DNA of 64,000 nucleotides, taken from contig NC_059507.1 of assembly GCF_914767665.1 (NCBI RefSeq), positions 34,033,270-34,097,269 on the forward strand, read 5' to 3'. The notes beneath the pieces are model-generated. The model saw only the letters and a program-made list of their open reading frames with translations. It was not told the DNA's origin and did no database searches. This DNA comes from Harmonia axyridis (Eukaryota; Arthropoda; Insecta; Coleoptera; Coccinellidae). The position numbers and the translations under genes are program-made. Below, one piece after another: positions 1 through 10,824 of the stretch (position 1 is the stretch's first letter; each line of letters begins with the position of its first letter).

Positions 1-1270
1 AAATTCTATCGTTGGCAGTAGTAGAGGTCAGAGAGGGTGAAGCATTTACCTAAAAAAAAAAAATTAATACAGATACTCCTCGAAAATAGCACAGTAAGTA
101 AATACCTCTATAAGCCATGGCTTCAATTTATTATCAATAATGATATCGTAACCGTAACACTCGAAACAATGTCTGTCTGTAGCTATAACAGGAGCTACAG
201 CTTTCAAGGAATGAATTATCAACCAGCTTATTTGATCAAACAAGGTTTCTGTAACCTCTTTTCCTCTTGTACTTTCCAAGTGTAAACGTAAATTTTGAAC
301 GCTTAGTTTACCACCATGCAATGAGTTATATTCTCCCTGAAAATATTAATTTTTTTTCATTACGATGTGGAAACATAGCATTGAATTATGCTCACCCCAT
401 GCTTCTGTACAGATACGTTGGTCAAATGGACATACATATTATCTAATTCTGCTACACTAGAATCATATTTCACAGTACAAAATCTGCAGAAACCCAAACG
501 AAACTGGTAGGCTTTCAGTGGCCTGAATGATGTGACAAGAACATAAAGGCGGAGATCAAATTTTTTTCCTCCAATCAACAAAGGGTTATCTATATACCTG
601 AGAAAATTTCAATATAGAAACACAAGTAAAAATACTTCCTATGACAAAGCAAGCTTCTTAAAAATATTCTTACTTCGAGATAACGTAACTTTCCTTTGTC
701 AAATGTTGCTGAAAGGGGGTTTTGGCTTCTCTCGACCATTTCTTCAGTTTTGACAGTTTATTTATGAGAAAAATACCTGAACCTTGAGATCTTCCACAAG
801 GTTTCATGATCCAGGTGCTCTGTGGGGTCTTTCTGTATTCTTCCACAAACATATTATAATCTGCTGGCAGCACAAATGTAATCGGTATGAAATCCAAATG
901 AAGATATTTAGATGCATCCCCCCTTTCAGCTAGAAGACTTCCTTCCTTTTCCAATTCTCTACGATATCTTTTAATGTTTTTCACCAGCAAATCTTTACGG
1001 GAAAGTTCATAATGATTCGGAAAATGATTAATGATTCTGAAAAGAAAGAAGCAAGTTATTCCATTGATAGTTGCATATCTAAATCTGAACTACTAACTGA
1101 TTATCATTCATACGATAACCACTGTCTACACTAAATAAGCTGCGACATGTTTGAGTCCCAGCCCAGTAAATATTCCATTCATCATCAGGCCCCACTTGAA
1201 TCCAACCTCTCCTTTCACAATTGGTCACTACAACACTCTTATCCAAATCTGTACAAAAGGTGACACGCAT
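1..1270 (-). CDS. TTLL1: Tubulin polyglutamylase TTLL1, 3' end cut by window edge
   Basis: Tubulin-tyrosine-ligase-like enzyme. TTLL1 is known as the catalytic subunit of a complex that adds glutamate chains to tubulin in cilia and neurons. Exons by hand: 1270-1098, 1036-674, 597-396, 336-106 and 49-1 (continues off the window); all introns are GT-AG and phases agree. The visible part encodes about 339 residues, against about 420 for the family, so roughly 80 C-terminal residues are missing. Family marks include STWIMKPCGRSQGSGIF near residue 136 (ATP-grasp lysine), GGKKFDLRLYVLV near 190 (TTL core), ESTRGKEVT, and the end CFECYGYDIIID followed by KPWLIEVNASPSL. The last motif spans a 56-bp intron. 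The start is the methionine of MRVTFCTDLDKS, matching the usual N terminus. Orthology to TTLL1 rather than other TTLLs rests on near-continuous similarity to the vertebrate protein as I know it. Confidence 0.93.
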
Positions 1271-1428
1271 TTTTGATTTGTAGACTTAATTCAATTTAGT
1301 GCCACTATAGATTAAACAATTTGTTTCCCTAGAAACCAGGAGCACAATAAATTATTTTTGGGTCTTATTGTGAAAAATCAACTTTCATCTAATTTTCAAG
1401 GGAAACAGCAATGTTTTGAATATACAAT

Positions 1429-1434
1429 TTTATT
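1429..1434 (-). terminator. Poly(A) signal of mRpL23
   Basis: AATAAA on the minus strand, 30 bases after the mRpL23 stop codon. It fits a short 3' UTR ending before TTLL1 begins. Confidence 0.6.
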
Positions 1435-1463
1435 TATCTCATTCTAGCTAACAACATGAAATA

Positions 1464-2022
1464 TTATATACTAAACCATCCAGGCACATTAGGTCTTTCT
1501 TTATTTTTTTCTATGAAATTTGAGTATTCCTTTCTGAGTTGTTCCATGGTTTTTTCTTCAGATTTATCTTTATCTTTTGCAGGATACAATTCAGGGAACT
1601 CAAATTTTTCTGCCTTATTCTTAAAAAATTAAACATTAGTCAAAACATCTTCTCAGTATTCTTTTCTGTTCTTACCAATGTTATATAAGCGTATTTGATA
1701 TCATCATCCTTTACTACGTAACCCTTTCCAGGATCTTTTCTGATTTCTCCTAGAGCAATTCTTGTTCTTACATCAACTGTCTTTACTTTGTAAATCTTTT
1801 CGAGATAATTTTTTATATCGTTAGTAGTCATTTCCATCGAACAAGCAAATTGCACAACATTTGGGGGTTGTTCATGAGTTGGCCTAACTAGTTTCATCCA
1901 AAAATTAGGGAGAAAAACTCTCAATTGGGGACTTCCTCTTTGATAAATAGGGTACCTATAATTAAATTCAATAGTAAATCGCTAGTGTACTGTGAATTGA
2001 ATTAATACCATCTTGTGGACAT
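1464..2022 (-). CDS. mRpL23: Mitochondrial large ribosomal subunit protein uL23m
   Basis: Protein of the mitochondrial 39S ribosomal subunit, near the exit tunnel by homology to bacterial L23. Exons: 2022-2009 (14 nt), 1955-1676 and 1619-1464, giving 149 residues. The tiny first exon encodes MSTR plus two bases of the next codon; splicing yields MSTRWYPIYQRGSPQLRVF, which is the insect mRpL23 N terminus. Other marks are NFWMKLVRPTHEQPPNVVQF, SMEMT, RNYLEKIY-like NDIKNYLEKIYKV, and the C-terminal NVPGWFSI, also typical of the family. The gene faces Sas10 head-to-head across about 550 bp. Its 3' end lies under 200 bp from the TTLL1 start, on the same strand. Confidence 0.95.
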
Positions 2023-2568
2023 CTTTGAAAAATGTTTGTTCTTAATATGAATTGAATTAAGGGTTCAATTAGAGAGTTAATATTTGAATATTTCCAAAAT
2101 AAGTTTAACCTCAATCAATTAAACTTCGTTAATCTATCCATTAAACCACAGACAGTCTTTGTTCTTATCATAGACCTATTGTTATAATAAGTCTATGGTT
2201 CTTATTATGTCTATGAAATGAAATTATGCCCTATGGAATAGAATTCTATAATTATAAGATTAGATTTGGGTGCCCTCTGTAGAGCAATTACCAAACTAAA
2301 TCTCAATTCCGGAATATTTTCGTAGTTTTCTGTTATATTCCTATATTTGAGGGCAATTATGAAATAAGAAGAAATATACAATGAACTCTGTGACATAACC
2401 TCTAGAGATTATGGTCTTCAAACATAACCTATAAATGATTCAGTGAAATGTGGAGTGTAATAAATAGAGAATTCTAGTCCGCTGTTTTGGTTTAATACAT
2501 TGAATTTTCTGTATTCTAATTGTTAATTGAATTACTGCTTTGTTATATATTGATTAAAGAATTTCAAT
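2023..2568. promoter_or_regulatory. Shared upstream region of mRpL23 and Sas10
   Basis: Divergent intergenic stretch of about 546 bp, very AT-rich. It contains a short inverted motif around 2165-2215 (two near copies of CATAGAC either side of an AT-rich centre). No coding signal or TATA box that I trust. Treated as a bidirectional promoter only because of gene orientation. Confidence 0.45.
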
Positions 2569-4265
2569 ATGAGTGACGGCTACGATTCCGATAGTGATTA
2601 TAATGAGAATGAAAAAAATTTGTTGAATAAATACAGAAAGAGCAACTATCAATCTGATGATGAAGAACCGGTACGTTTCAAACCATTTAAAAATTTCATT
2701 AACTCATCATAATTTTCTTTAGGAGGGAGTTTTCAACATTCTTTCTGATGGAGCCGAAAGTGATAATGATGATGATGAGGATATGTTGGTAAACAGTGAT
2801 ATAGAAGGACAAGAAGAAGATGATGATGATATACCACATGAAAAGGCTTGGGGAAGAAATAAAAAGGCGTATTACTCATCTGATTATGTTAACCCCAACA
2901 CCTACAATGAAAAAGAATTACAGTTTGGGGAGTTCGAAGCGGAAGAAGCTAAAAAGTTAGAAGGGGAAGTATGGCAGGAGATGTTTGGTATGGGAGTAAA
3001 AGATGTAAGTTCAGTTGAAGTCATCTCGTAAATAATTACCTATATATTTCTGAGTGTTCTTGCTATGATTTTACTATTATTTTAAGGTCGATGATGATGA
3101 AGATGATTCAGATTTGGATGAAGAGGCTGTAAATCCAGAAAAAAAGGATGAAGATAAATTATCAAATCTCATAGAAGATTACAAAGGTGAAATTTTTCTT
3201 ACATATTATCAAGTTCAAATCATAATTAATTTTTATTTCAGAATTCTCAGAGATATACAATAGTTTTTTGAAACCTGTTAAAGAGAAGTTTAAAAGTAGG
3301 GAAATTGAGAGCTCTCCATTGACTGAATTTGTTCAAAATTTTTCTGATCTTATTTTGAAGTAAGTTTTGAAGATTACAAATATTGGAAATGATTTATTAT
3401 GACTTGATTTTTTTTTTAGTTATAATACAAATATTATGATGTTCCTCCTGTTAAAGTCTGAAGGAATTTCAACTCAAGATCATCCAGTTTTGGTAAGATT
3501 GAGACAGTATCAGAATTTAATTGAAAAACTGCGTGCAGTTTTTGATGGAGTTGTAAAAAGCCAAATAGAAGTTTTATTGGAACAAGAGGTCTCCTCTGCA
3601 CAAGAGGTAAGTGTCATTAATTTGTATGTAAATTTTTTCACTAATCCATTTTTTTTCATGTAGATGACAAAAGCTCCTGAACCAAAAAAGAAAAAACTTA
3701 AATTATTACAAAATCTTGTTGTCGATGAACCTGTTGAAACACAGAAGAAAAAGAAAGGCGAAAAGATACCTAAGGAGCAAACAGTACAATTTAATGAAGA
3801 AGATGAAATTCATGAAATTGCTAATGATATTGATATGGAACAAGAAACTACTGAACCTGAGAGTAAGTTGAAAATAATACATTATTTTATTTACTGTGTA
3901 GCAACTGAGATCTATTACCTTCATGCTTTGTCAGGGAAGGTATTTTTAAATAGGTTTTTAATATTGGTTTCTTTTTCAGCTCTATCTAAAAGACCTATCA
4001 CTTATCAAATGGCTAAAAATAAAGGTCTCACACCTCATAGAAAGAAAGAGCAGAGGAATCCAAGAGTTAAACATAGGAATAAGTATAGGAAAGCTCAAAT
4101 TCGCAGGAAGGGCGCTGTAAGTTTCTTAACTTTAACTTGTGTTTTTTTTGCTCAAATGATGTTCTTTTCTAGGTACGTGATGTTAGACATGAAACTCACA
4201 GGTATGGAGGAGAAATTAGTGGTATTAACACTCATGTTTTGAAAGGTATCAAACTGAAAGTTTAG
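2569..4265 (+). CDS. Sas10: Sas10/Utp3, small-subunit processome protein
   Basis: Nucleolar factor needed for 18S rRNA processing (U3 snoRNP/SSU processome in yeast, Utp3/Sas10). Exons: 2569-2670, 2723-3004, 3087-3186, 3242-3359, 3420-3606, 3664-3862, 3980-4116 and 4173-4265, giving 405 residues with consistent phase. Order of parts: an acidic, serine- and aspartate-rich N terminus (MSDGYDSDSDYNENEKN and long D/E runs, about 1-160); the Sas10/Utp3/C1D region (about 162-263, with LKSEGISTQDHPVLVRLRQY); a lysine-rich charged linker; and the conserved Sas10 C-terminal domain (about 330-405, with RPITYQMAKNKGLTPHRKK, RNPRVKHRNKYRKA and a final GGEISGINTHVLKGIKLKV). The last motif is very typical of the family. 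The next gene, DDX28, is convergent. Confidence 0.95.
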
Positions 4266-4513
4266 TCTTTTGAAAAAATGTATATAGGTTAAGGTTTTTA
4301 TGAAATATATTCTGTATAGATATTTTTTAATGTTATTCATTAAAGAAATTTGTTTTGAGCAATTTTTTATTTTGTATCGAACTCCTCTTCACTATTATTA
4401 TTTGTGGCGCAACAATAGTATATTGCATAAACTGCTTTATGCTCTTCAAGAGCTGTAAAAGTAATTAGAAATGAATAATATCATTTAAAAAAAATATATA
4501 TATACATTATAGT

Positions 4514-4519
4514 TTTATT
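4514..4519 (-). terminator. Poly(A) signal of DDX28
   Basis: AATAAA on the minus strand nine bases after the TAA of the proposed DDX28 last exon. It supports that small exon as the true gene end. Confidence 0.65.
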
Positions 4520-4527
4520 TAAAATAT

Positions 4528-6719
4528 TTACATAGCATCTTTATTCTTCTTTAAAAGTTTTCTTCGTATAAGATTTGTTATATTTCCGTCAACATTGCTG
4601 ATTGGCTGTCCTTTCCTGATTGAAAGCTGAAAAATTATAAATAATGAGAAAAAGTACTGATCTGAAGACAGGAAAATTGCTCTTATAATATTATCCCCTT
4701 TTGATATATGTTATTAGACTTAAAATTTAATCATAGATTCCTCTCATGAAATTAATTTCATCATGTGAAAGTTACAAAGAATAACATTCTTTTTGGAATT
4801 TTAACATCTTTCACCTGAGCTTAAAATGGCAAATGAAGAAAAAAATATTTGATAAGAAGAATCCATAGCTGAATTTGATGTACCACTTCAAGACTCGCCT
4901 TGTATATTGCCATTAAAATATGTCCATTTCGGATGATATCGATCTTTCCAATAAATCATTTTCTAAGAGTAAAAACTACTTTTTCAGTGAAATTGGACAG
5001 ATAGTTTCTGATATTTTGGAAATTTACAAAGGGAAAATGTTTATCTATCAATGATACTATTTTCTCGTATTTTTTTCCACTATTTTGCAACTGATTTCAA
5101 TTTGGTCAGATGGGTATTTTTTTAATTATTTAGCAAACAACATTTTAGATGCAAATAACTCCGAAACCACGGAATGGATTTTGCACATTATCTAACCTAT
5201 CCTGAAAATTTAAAGTCTCTAACACATTTCTTTTGAGAGTTATAAACGGAATCGATTTTGACCTTGGAACCAATCATTTGAGAAAATTCTTAATTAAAAA
5301 ACTACAAACATTTGGGTAAAACTATCTAGACATTGGAATATTTGTTTTCTAGTAACCAACTTTACAAACCTCAATTTCTTGGAGAAGCGTTATCTCTTGA
5401 CCCCCACATATAAGGTTTGTAACTTTACAATCTTTGGGGCTGCCAATTCTTCCTACTCTTCCGATACGATGCAGATAATCGGCAGCATGAAGTGGGAATT
5501 CGTAATTCACAACATGCTTTATATCAATAGTATCTAAACCTCTGGATCCTATATCAGTTGCTGATAGGATTCTTGTCTTGCCTTCTACAAAATCATTCCA
5601 CTGTTGAATTCTTATATAGTAATTCATATCACCATTGATATTTGAACATGTTAGACCATTCTCTCTTAAAAACATGGCCAACCAATTGCATGTTTCATTA
5701 CGATTAGTGAATATCAAAAGTGGCTCTTTATTTGATTTTGCTATATGAAGCATCTGACCAACTTTTCCACTCCTTGAAATTCTAAAAAATTTTTGGGGTA
5801 CATGAAGTAGAGGCCTGTGAATCTCTGGTGAGATGACCTCAACTAAAGCAGATTCAATGGGCTTTAAACTATCAGGTAAATATTTTGGTAGTGTTGCTGA
5901 AACTAACACTAATCTTGACTGTGCTACTCTTCTTAATAAAACACTAATTCTTTCATCAAAACTATCGTCTGTTAGAGTATCTGCTTCGTCTAAAACTGTA
6001 TGTTGAACATTTTGCAATTTATATATTCCTACAGTTGATAATTTTCCAATAGCACCAGGTGTTGCAACCAATATATCAATCTTTTCAAAATGTGGATTCA
6101 TCATATTCTTTTTTATTTTACCTCCTGTCAATATTTTTACTTTCAAATCTAAAGGCTCCGCCAAGATATTTGCCATTTCTCCAATTTGAAAGGCTAGTTC
6201 TCTACTAGGTACTAAAACAAGGATTCGAGGTGAATTCAGTGCATCATTATTACTATCTTTCATGGAAGCGATGGTTTGCAATAAGGGAAGTAAATAACAA
6301 ATAGTTTTTCCACATCCTGTTTCTGCACCTAATAAAACATGATTGTTTTCAAACAATTCAGGTATCGCTTCTGCTTGATAACTGGTTGCTTTCATAATAT
6401 TTTCCTTTTCTAATGTTTTTATTAATTCCGGCATAATATTCAACTGGCTGAAAGGAATTTTAGGTTTCTTATATTCATTTTCCTCAGCGATTGGATTTAT
6501 CATAAAAAAGTCCCCTTTAGACTTGTGGTGGTTCCACCCTTTGGAAGCTAAGGGTATTGGTTCTAAATTACTGTATTTTGTGTTAACGTAATGGTTTAAT
6601 CTCTGGTTTTTGCAAGAAATCAAGCAGTGATTTTCTTTTTTATCCAGTATATGACGTCTGTGCAGAGTGGAAGTATTTCTAAAAAGTCTTTGAAATATTT
6701 TATTCGGCTGCATTTTCAA
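4528..6719 (-). CDS. DDX28: Mitochondrial DEAD-box RNA helicase DDX28
   Basis: ATP-dependent RNA helicase; vertebrate DDX28 acts in mitochondrial large-subunit ribosome assembly. Exon 1 is 6719-5370 (450 codons) and exon 2 is 4626-4528 (32 codons plus stop), joined over a 743-bp intron, total 482 residues. Without the splice the frame runs on only six residues, VCKVGY. N terminus is rich in R, K, H and polar residues (likely mitochondrial targeting), then PLASKGWNHHKSKGDFFMI at 56-74, a DDX28-specific block. Helicase motifs: AETGCGKT 132-139 (Cys where Ser is usual in the P-loop), PSRELA 171, DEAD 244-247, SAT 274-276, TDIGSRGLD near 388, HRIGRVGR near 417. Exon 2 supplies a basic tail, as in DDX28. 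A poly(A) signal follows at once. Exon 2 is inferred; exon 1 is certain. Confidence 0.9.
4627..5369 (-). other. DDX28 intron
   Basis: 743 bp, far longer than neighbouring introns. AT-rich with no protein-like frame. The stretch around 4860-5300 reads like decayed repeat DNA, but I could not match it to another copy in the window. Confidence 0.5.
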
Positions 6720-6988
6720 CCATAAAAAATCACAGATAACAGAGTAGAATAAAAAATGAAAATATTTATATAATTTAGATTTTATGATTTGTGACTGTGA
6801 GGTTATTGAGGTTATAAAGATTACACCACAGAGAATATGTAATGACCATAGAAATAACGAAATTATTTTTCTTTATAAAAGAAATGTAAAAAAATAAGTT
6901 TTAAATTATTATATTTGAAAATTCATCTATACAAGTATTTCAAAATGAAGCTTATTTACAATTTATATAATAAGTACTAAATTAAAAA

Positions 6989-7453
6989 TTATTTTTCATT
7001 TTCATCACTATCAGAATCAATTGCATTATCACTATCAGAGTCATCACTGTCGCTGTACATTTCAACCATGGCCGGCACTCGATTTGTGTTCATAGGTAAA
7101 TCATCATCGACAACTTCTTCTAATTGCCGCTTGTTATTGTCGAAATTGGGCCAAATATTGTCTTGTTTGTAGTACTTAATATGTTCACTGGTCAAAATTC
7201 TAACTATTTCACCCTTCACCTTAACACCTTCTTGAATGGGCTCTATTATAATGAAATCACCACGTTTGATCCAGATATTCTTCCTGAATTTCGTCGGCAT
7301 GGAAACCAGAAACCTGGTTTTATCTGCTGTCTCCACTTCATGAAGATTATTTCCTTTACTTTCAACGATTTTTACTATTTGTTGGTTCTCTGTTGGTGGG
7401 GAGTAGTCGTCTATCTCTCTAAGAACGTGTTTTCTCTTAGTTGCTCGTGACAT
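6989..7453 (-). CDS. EIF1AD: eIF1A-domain protein EIF1AD
   Basis: Small OB-fold protein of the S1/eIF1A type; the family is nuclear and linked to 40S subunit maturation in vertebrates. 154 residues in one coding exon. The start is the ATG of MSRATKRKH at 7453: it matches the family N terminus, and a good acceptor (ending TTTTGCAG) sits two bases upstream, so a 5' UTR intron is likely. The frame is also open for 11 codons further upstream, but these do not look like the family. Marks: NNLHEVETADKTRFLVSMP, FRKNIWIKRGDF and an IIEP strand form the OB fold (about 26-95). The C terminus is an acidic run of SDSD and DENE repeats that resembles casein kinase 2 sites. 269 bp from the DDX28 start, on the same strand. 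Confidence 0.94.
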   Translation of the reverse strand: MSRATKRKHVLREIDDYSPPTENQQIVKIVESKGNNLHEVETADKTRFLVSMPTKFRKNIWIKRGDFIIIEPIQEGVKVKGEIVRILTSEHIKYYKQDNIWPNFDNNKRQLEEVVDDDLPMNTNRVPAMVEMYSDSDDSDSDNAIDSDSDENEK

Positions 7454-8785
7454 ATCTGCAAAATGAATGGTTTTCATAATTAACATTCCAAAATAATAAT
7501 GGGATTAAAACTATAAACTGTTCAATATACTGAATACTAAAAGAAAAAGATTTAGCTGTATCAAAATTGAAAAAATCAATCTCACAACAAATTATCTTCA
7601 CTCTTATCCAACACAAAGAATACATACAATTTCAAATATAAAAAACCCAGGAGTTTATGAGCACTACGTTGACAATAGCCCTTTCTTCCCAATGATAAAT
7701 TTAGAAATCCTACACCCAGTCCCTAAAGAAAGAAAATTATTTAAAGTTAATACATATAAACTTCTAAATCAACAACAACAATTCTTTATGTAACAAACGG
7801 TTGTCTTTTTTTTTGAGGAAATTTTTTTGTATGTACCTGCAGTTGTCTCTTACCACTGATTCCAAAGACCTAAAGCCTCCACTCTTAAATAAATAATTTT
7901 CACTTGGTAGAAGTTGCCCTTTCAAAGTATGTTGCTAACTGACTAAATTTTGTGTGAGAAATTAATATTTATCCCATTCTTCTAGAATTATGACTAATAA
8001 CGTTGGCCCTTGGATTCATAAACGAATGGTCATTTAATAATAATTACTACCTAATACTAATTTGATAATAATTTTTGAAATCGAAAAACCCCGGTAAACT
8101 ACAAAAATGCTTAGGTAATGGGTTTCGATTGATGATGACTAATTGCCGCACCTACCCATTAGGGCCTAGATATGGGGGGGTAATTACCCCCAAGACTTCC
8201 AAAATATAAAATTTCAGAATTTTTAGAACTGAACTGAGTTATTAGCATCGAAAAATCGGCTGTGCAGTGTTGAACAATTTAATGTGTTTCATTCGAATAA
8301 GAAAGGATATATGATTCTAGTTTTAGGCAGAATTTGATGAACTTCGTATCAAATTTTAGTACGTTGAATAGTATCGTTTCTAATTTAATGGAAACAGAAT
8401 TAGAATTGTGGTATAAAAATGCACTTGTGAGACTAAAAATCTACCGGATATAGTATATTGACTGTACTAAAATTTTGCGACAAGTTATAACATATCCGAA
8501 TGTTCATTTGGAACAATATTTGATCTCTGTGATAGGTACCTTGGGACAGGAAAGATTGGCAGGTTTGGCCTTATTATATACTAACTGACAAAGAAACTGC
8601 AACACCCAGAGGAGCTGTTTAATTTTTTTTTTTGGTAGAACATAGATAGTATAGCAATAAGTAAATTGGAGAAAAAACGAAGGGTTTACAATTTTTTATT
8701 ATAAATTTCTTAACAATGTGTTTGTCCACCGCGAGTTCCGAACACAGAGTCACTCAAATTCATTAAAACTCAACATTTTCAAGTC

Positions 8786-9234
8786 CAAAAATACTGGGGG
8801 TTACTTTAGCAAACCCTATATCTAAAATGAATACTTTAAGAGTTATCGAGGAAGAACGTTAAATGAGGAAAAACCGCAATTTATAACTGTGTGGTGTAGT
8901 ATGTGACTTCCGGAAAAAGGTAAAGAAGAACATAAAATTCGATGTTTGGATAAACAAATTTGACATTTCAAGAATTGTAATCAATTTTATTCGTAAATAA
9001 AAATTTAATTGGTTTATGGATCTCTTAACAACCCCAACGAAAAATTAGTTATAATTCATGAAATGTGAAATTTAGTTATCAAAACATCGAATTTTAGTTT
9101 CTTTCTGTGTTCTCCGAAAGTCACACACAGATAGAAATTGCGGTTTTTCCTCATTTAAAATTCTTCCTCGATAACTCTTAAAGTATTCATTTCAGATATA
9201 GGGTTTGCTAAAGTAACCCCCACTATTTTTGTAC
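8786..9234. repeat. Foldback repeat, arms about 150-160 bp
   Basis: Arm 8786-8948 is an imperfect inverted copy of 9087-9234. The right arm contains GATATAGGGTTTGCTAAAG and the left its complement; both carry the GAGTTATCGAGGAAGAA type block. Related single arms occur near 46490-46610 and 51960-52090, inside copies of the same dispersed family. Confidence 0.7.
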
Positions 9235-9379
9235 GTAGAATCAATTTTTATTTATTTTAATAAAACTAGATTTCAACTGAAATAATAAAAAATATATGTT
9301 CTAATTTGAAAATCTTGAGTTTTGATGAATTTGAGTTGTCCATATCGCTGAAATTGTCACCAAAAAAGCTATCTAACGA

Positions 9380-9592
9380 GGCAATAATATACCATGTGCC
9401 ATGTGAAATATGAAAGTAGTAGTCCGGGTAGTCTGTTTCCGGTATAACCGGAAGTTGTAGAGATCTGAATATATTTTAGCTAAAAAGATCATTATCTCAA
9501 ACCCCAAAATGCAAATTTTCAGTAAGTACAAAATTGTGATCAGTTTTCTATAAACTCCTAATAGGCCATACCGGTGAACCACCCTGTATATG
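9380..9592 (-). mobile_element. End of a dispersed element (CAGGGTGNTTCACC family)
   Basis: Read on the minus strand it begins ATACAGGGTGGTTCACCGG and continues GGCCTATTAGGAGTTTATAG. The same end occurs near 46030, 51494 and 53230. Together with the foldback at 8786-9234 it is probably one non-autonomous transposon of roughly 800 bp. Confidence 0.6.
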
Positions 9593-9653
9593 AACACCAG
9601 TATCTCAAGTTTCATGATCCAATCACTGATCAACAGACTCTAATCCTCAAGCA

Positions 9654-10823
9654 TTGACAATAATTGCCAAATATTGTCAAGCTGTCAAAATTATGAGTGC
9701 AGAAATATTCTCCAACATTTGCAATGGCCCCTTCAAGCGTTTCCTTCTGCTATCCAAAATAATAGGTCAAGATGTACAGAATCAGAGCGAAATAGCCTTT
9801 ATGGCATTCCAAGCGGAACAGCGCTACATCGAATACCTGGAGAACTTCAAAAAACCACCGTCAGCAAACGTTCTTCTGAATCCTATAATCCACCAGATCG
9901 ACAAGATCAAGATGTATGTGTGCAACGATCCAAGCCTTGGGGACCACACCAATGTTGTGGCTCAATCCGTTAAGGCTCTTCTATGGCTACAACAGAAAGA
10001 TCCTGTGGCATACCTTGAGGAGGTTTTGGCCGACGCTAAAACTTATACCGATATCCTGCTGGTGTTCTTCAAGGACAAAGAGCTACACGTAGAATGGGTA
10101 GAGGCTTGGCTGGAAACCCTCAACGATTTGAATAACTTTGTAAGAAGAAGATACCCGAAGGGTATCAACTGGAAAGATGGTCACAACACAGCAGACTCGC
10201 ACCACCTCCAGCATTTGACAGAATCCGAGATACTGAACAACGAAAACCTTTTCAAGGAAATAGATAAGGGACAAAGCATCCAAGAGGCCTTGAGGAAGTT
10301 GAATTCTCAAGACGAAGTTGAAGAAACTTCAGAAATAGGACCTTCCAATGCTGTTTTCCTCCAAGAAGGAAAAAGATGGAAAATTGAACACCAACGAGGT
10401 GCAACCAAACATCTTACAATAAACGAAGCTGAACCAGACAATGTCGTTTACATCTACGATTGTAAGAATATCACGGTTGTGGTGGAACGAAAAGTTAACG
10501 TTATAAAATTGGACAGCTGTGAGAAGATCAGTCTAATCTTTCGTTCCCTCATTTCTGGGATAGAAATAATCGGATGTAAAGATTTGAAACTTCACGCTTT
10601 CGGGACCTTACCAAGCATAAATTTAGATTCATCTAGCGAGGTTAACATTCACTTGACTAAAAAAGGTTTGGATGCACAGGTGATGACATCACAGTGTTCC
10701 AAGATATCCCTGAGTTATCCGATGGACGATGGTTATTACAAAACCTTTTATATTCCAAACAGGTTGATGACAACTGTAAACACAGATTATAGTCTTAAAA
10801 CTATGGCCGTTCTTGATGAATAA
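9654..10823 (+). CDS. CAP (adenylyl cyclase-associated protein/capulet) paralogue, intronless
   Basis: CAP proteins recycle actin monomers with cofilin. This frame is 389 residues with no intron; a second possible start is Met14 (MSAEIF). The N-terminal helical folded domain is present (about 25-165: IIGQDVQNQSEIAF, ALLWLQQKDPVAYLEE, HVEWVEAWLETLNDLNNF). A WH2-like segment follows (about 200-215: NLFKEIDKGQSIQEALRKL), then the C-terminal beta-helix CARP domain (about 238 to the end: GKRWKIEHQRG, NVVYIYDCKNITVVVE, KLDSCEKISLIF, with a final DYSLKTMAVLDE). The proline-rich profilin-binding stretch normally lying between these parts is absent, and the sequence is well diverged from CAP. Lack of introns plus divergence suggest an old retrocopy that stayed open. 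Domain order is seen; loss of profilin binding and retroposition are inferred. Confidence 0.85.
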   Translation: MTIIAKYCQAVKIMSAEIFSNICNGPFKRFLLLSKIIGQDVQNQSEIAFMAFQAEQRYIEYLENFKKPPSANVLLNPIIHQIDKIKMYVCNDPSLGDHTNVVAQSVKALLWLQQKDPVAYLEEVLADAKTYTDILLVFFKDKELHVEWVEAWLETLNDLNNFVRRRYPKGINWKDGHNTADSHHLQHLTESEILNNENLFKEIDKGQSIQEALRKLNSQDEVEETSEIGPSNAVFLQEGKRWKIEHQRGATKHLTINEAEPDNVVYIYDCKNITVVVERKVNVIKLDSCEKISLIFRSLISGIEIIGCKDLKLHAFGTLPSINLDSSSEVNIHLTKKGLDAQVMTSQCSKISLSYPMDDGYYKTFYIPNRLMTTVNTDYSLKTMAVLDE

Positions 10824-10824
10824 A
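10819..10824 (+). terminator. AATAAA overlapping the CAP-like stop codon
   Basis: The stop TAA (10821-10823) is inside an AATAAA hexamer. If used, the 3' UTR would be only some 15-30 bases. It may be chance. Confidence 0.3.

Larger units (their letters stand above)
7454..9653. other. Intergenic region between EIF1AD and the CAP-like gene, mostly repeat DNA
   Basis: About 2.2 kb without a host gene. The first 500 bp should hold the EIF1AD promoter and a 5' UTR exon. From about 8575 the DNA is repeat-derived: a Tc1-type terminal motif (CTGACAAAGAAACTGCAA near 8583), a foldback (8786-9234) and one end of a dispersed inverted-terminal-repeat family (9380-9592). No open frame with protein-like content. 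Confidence 0.6.
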
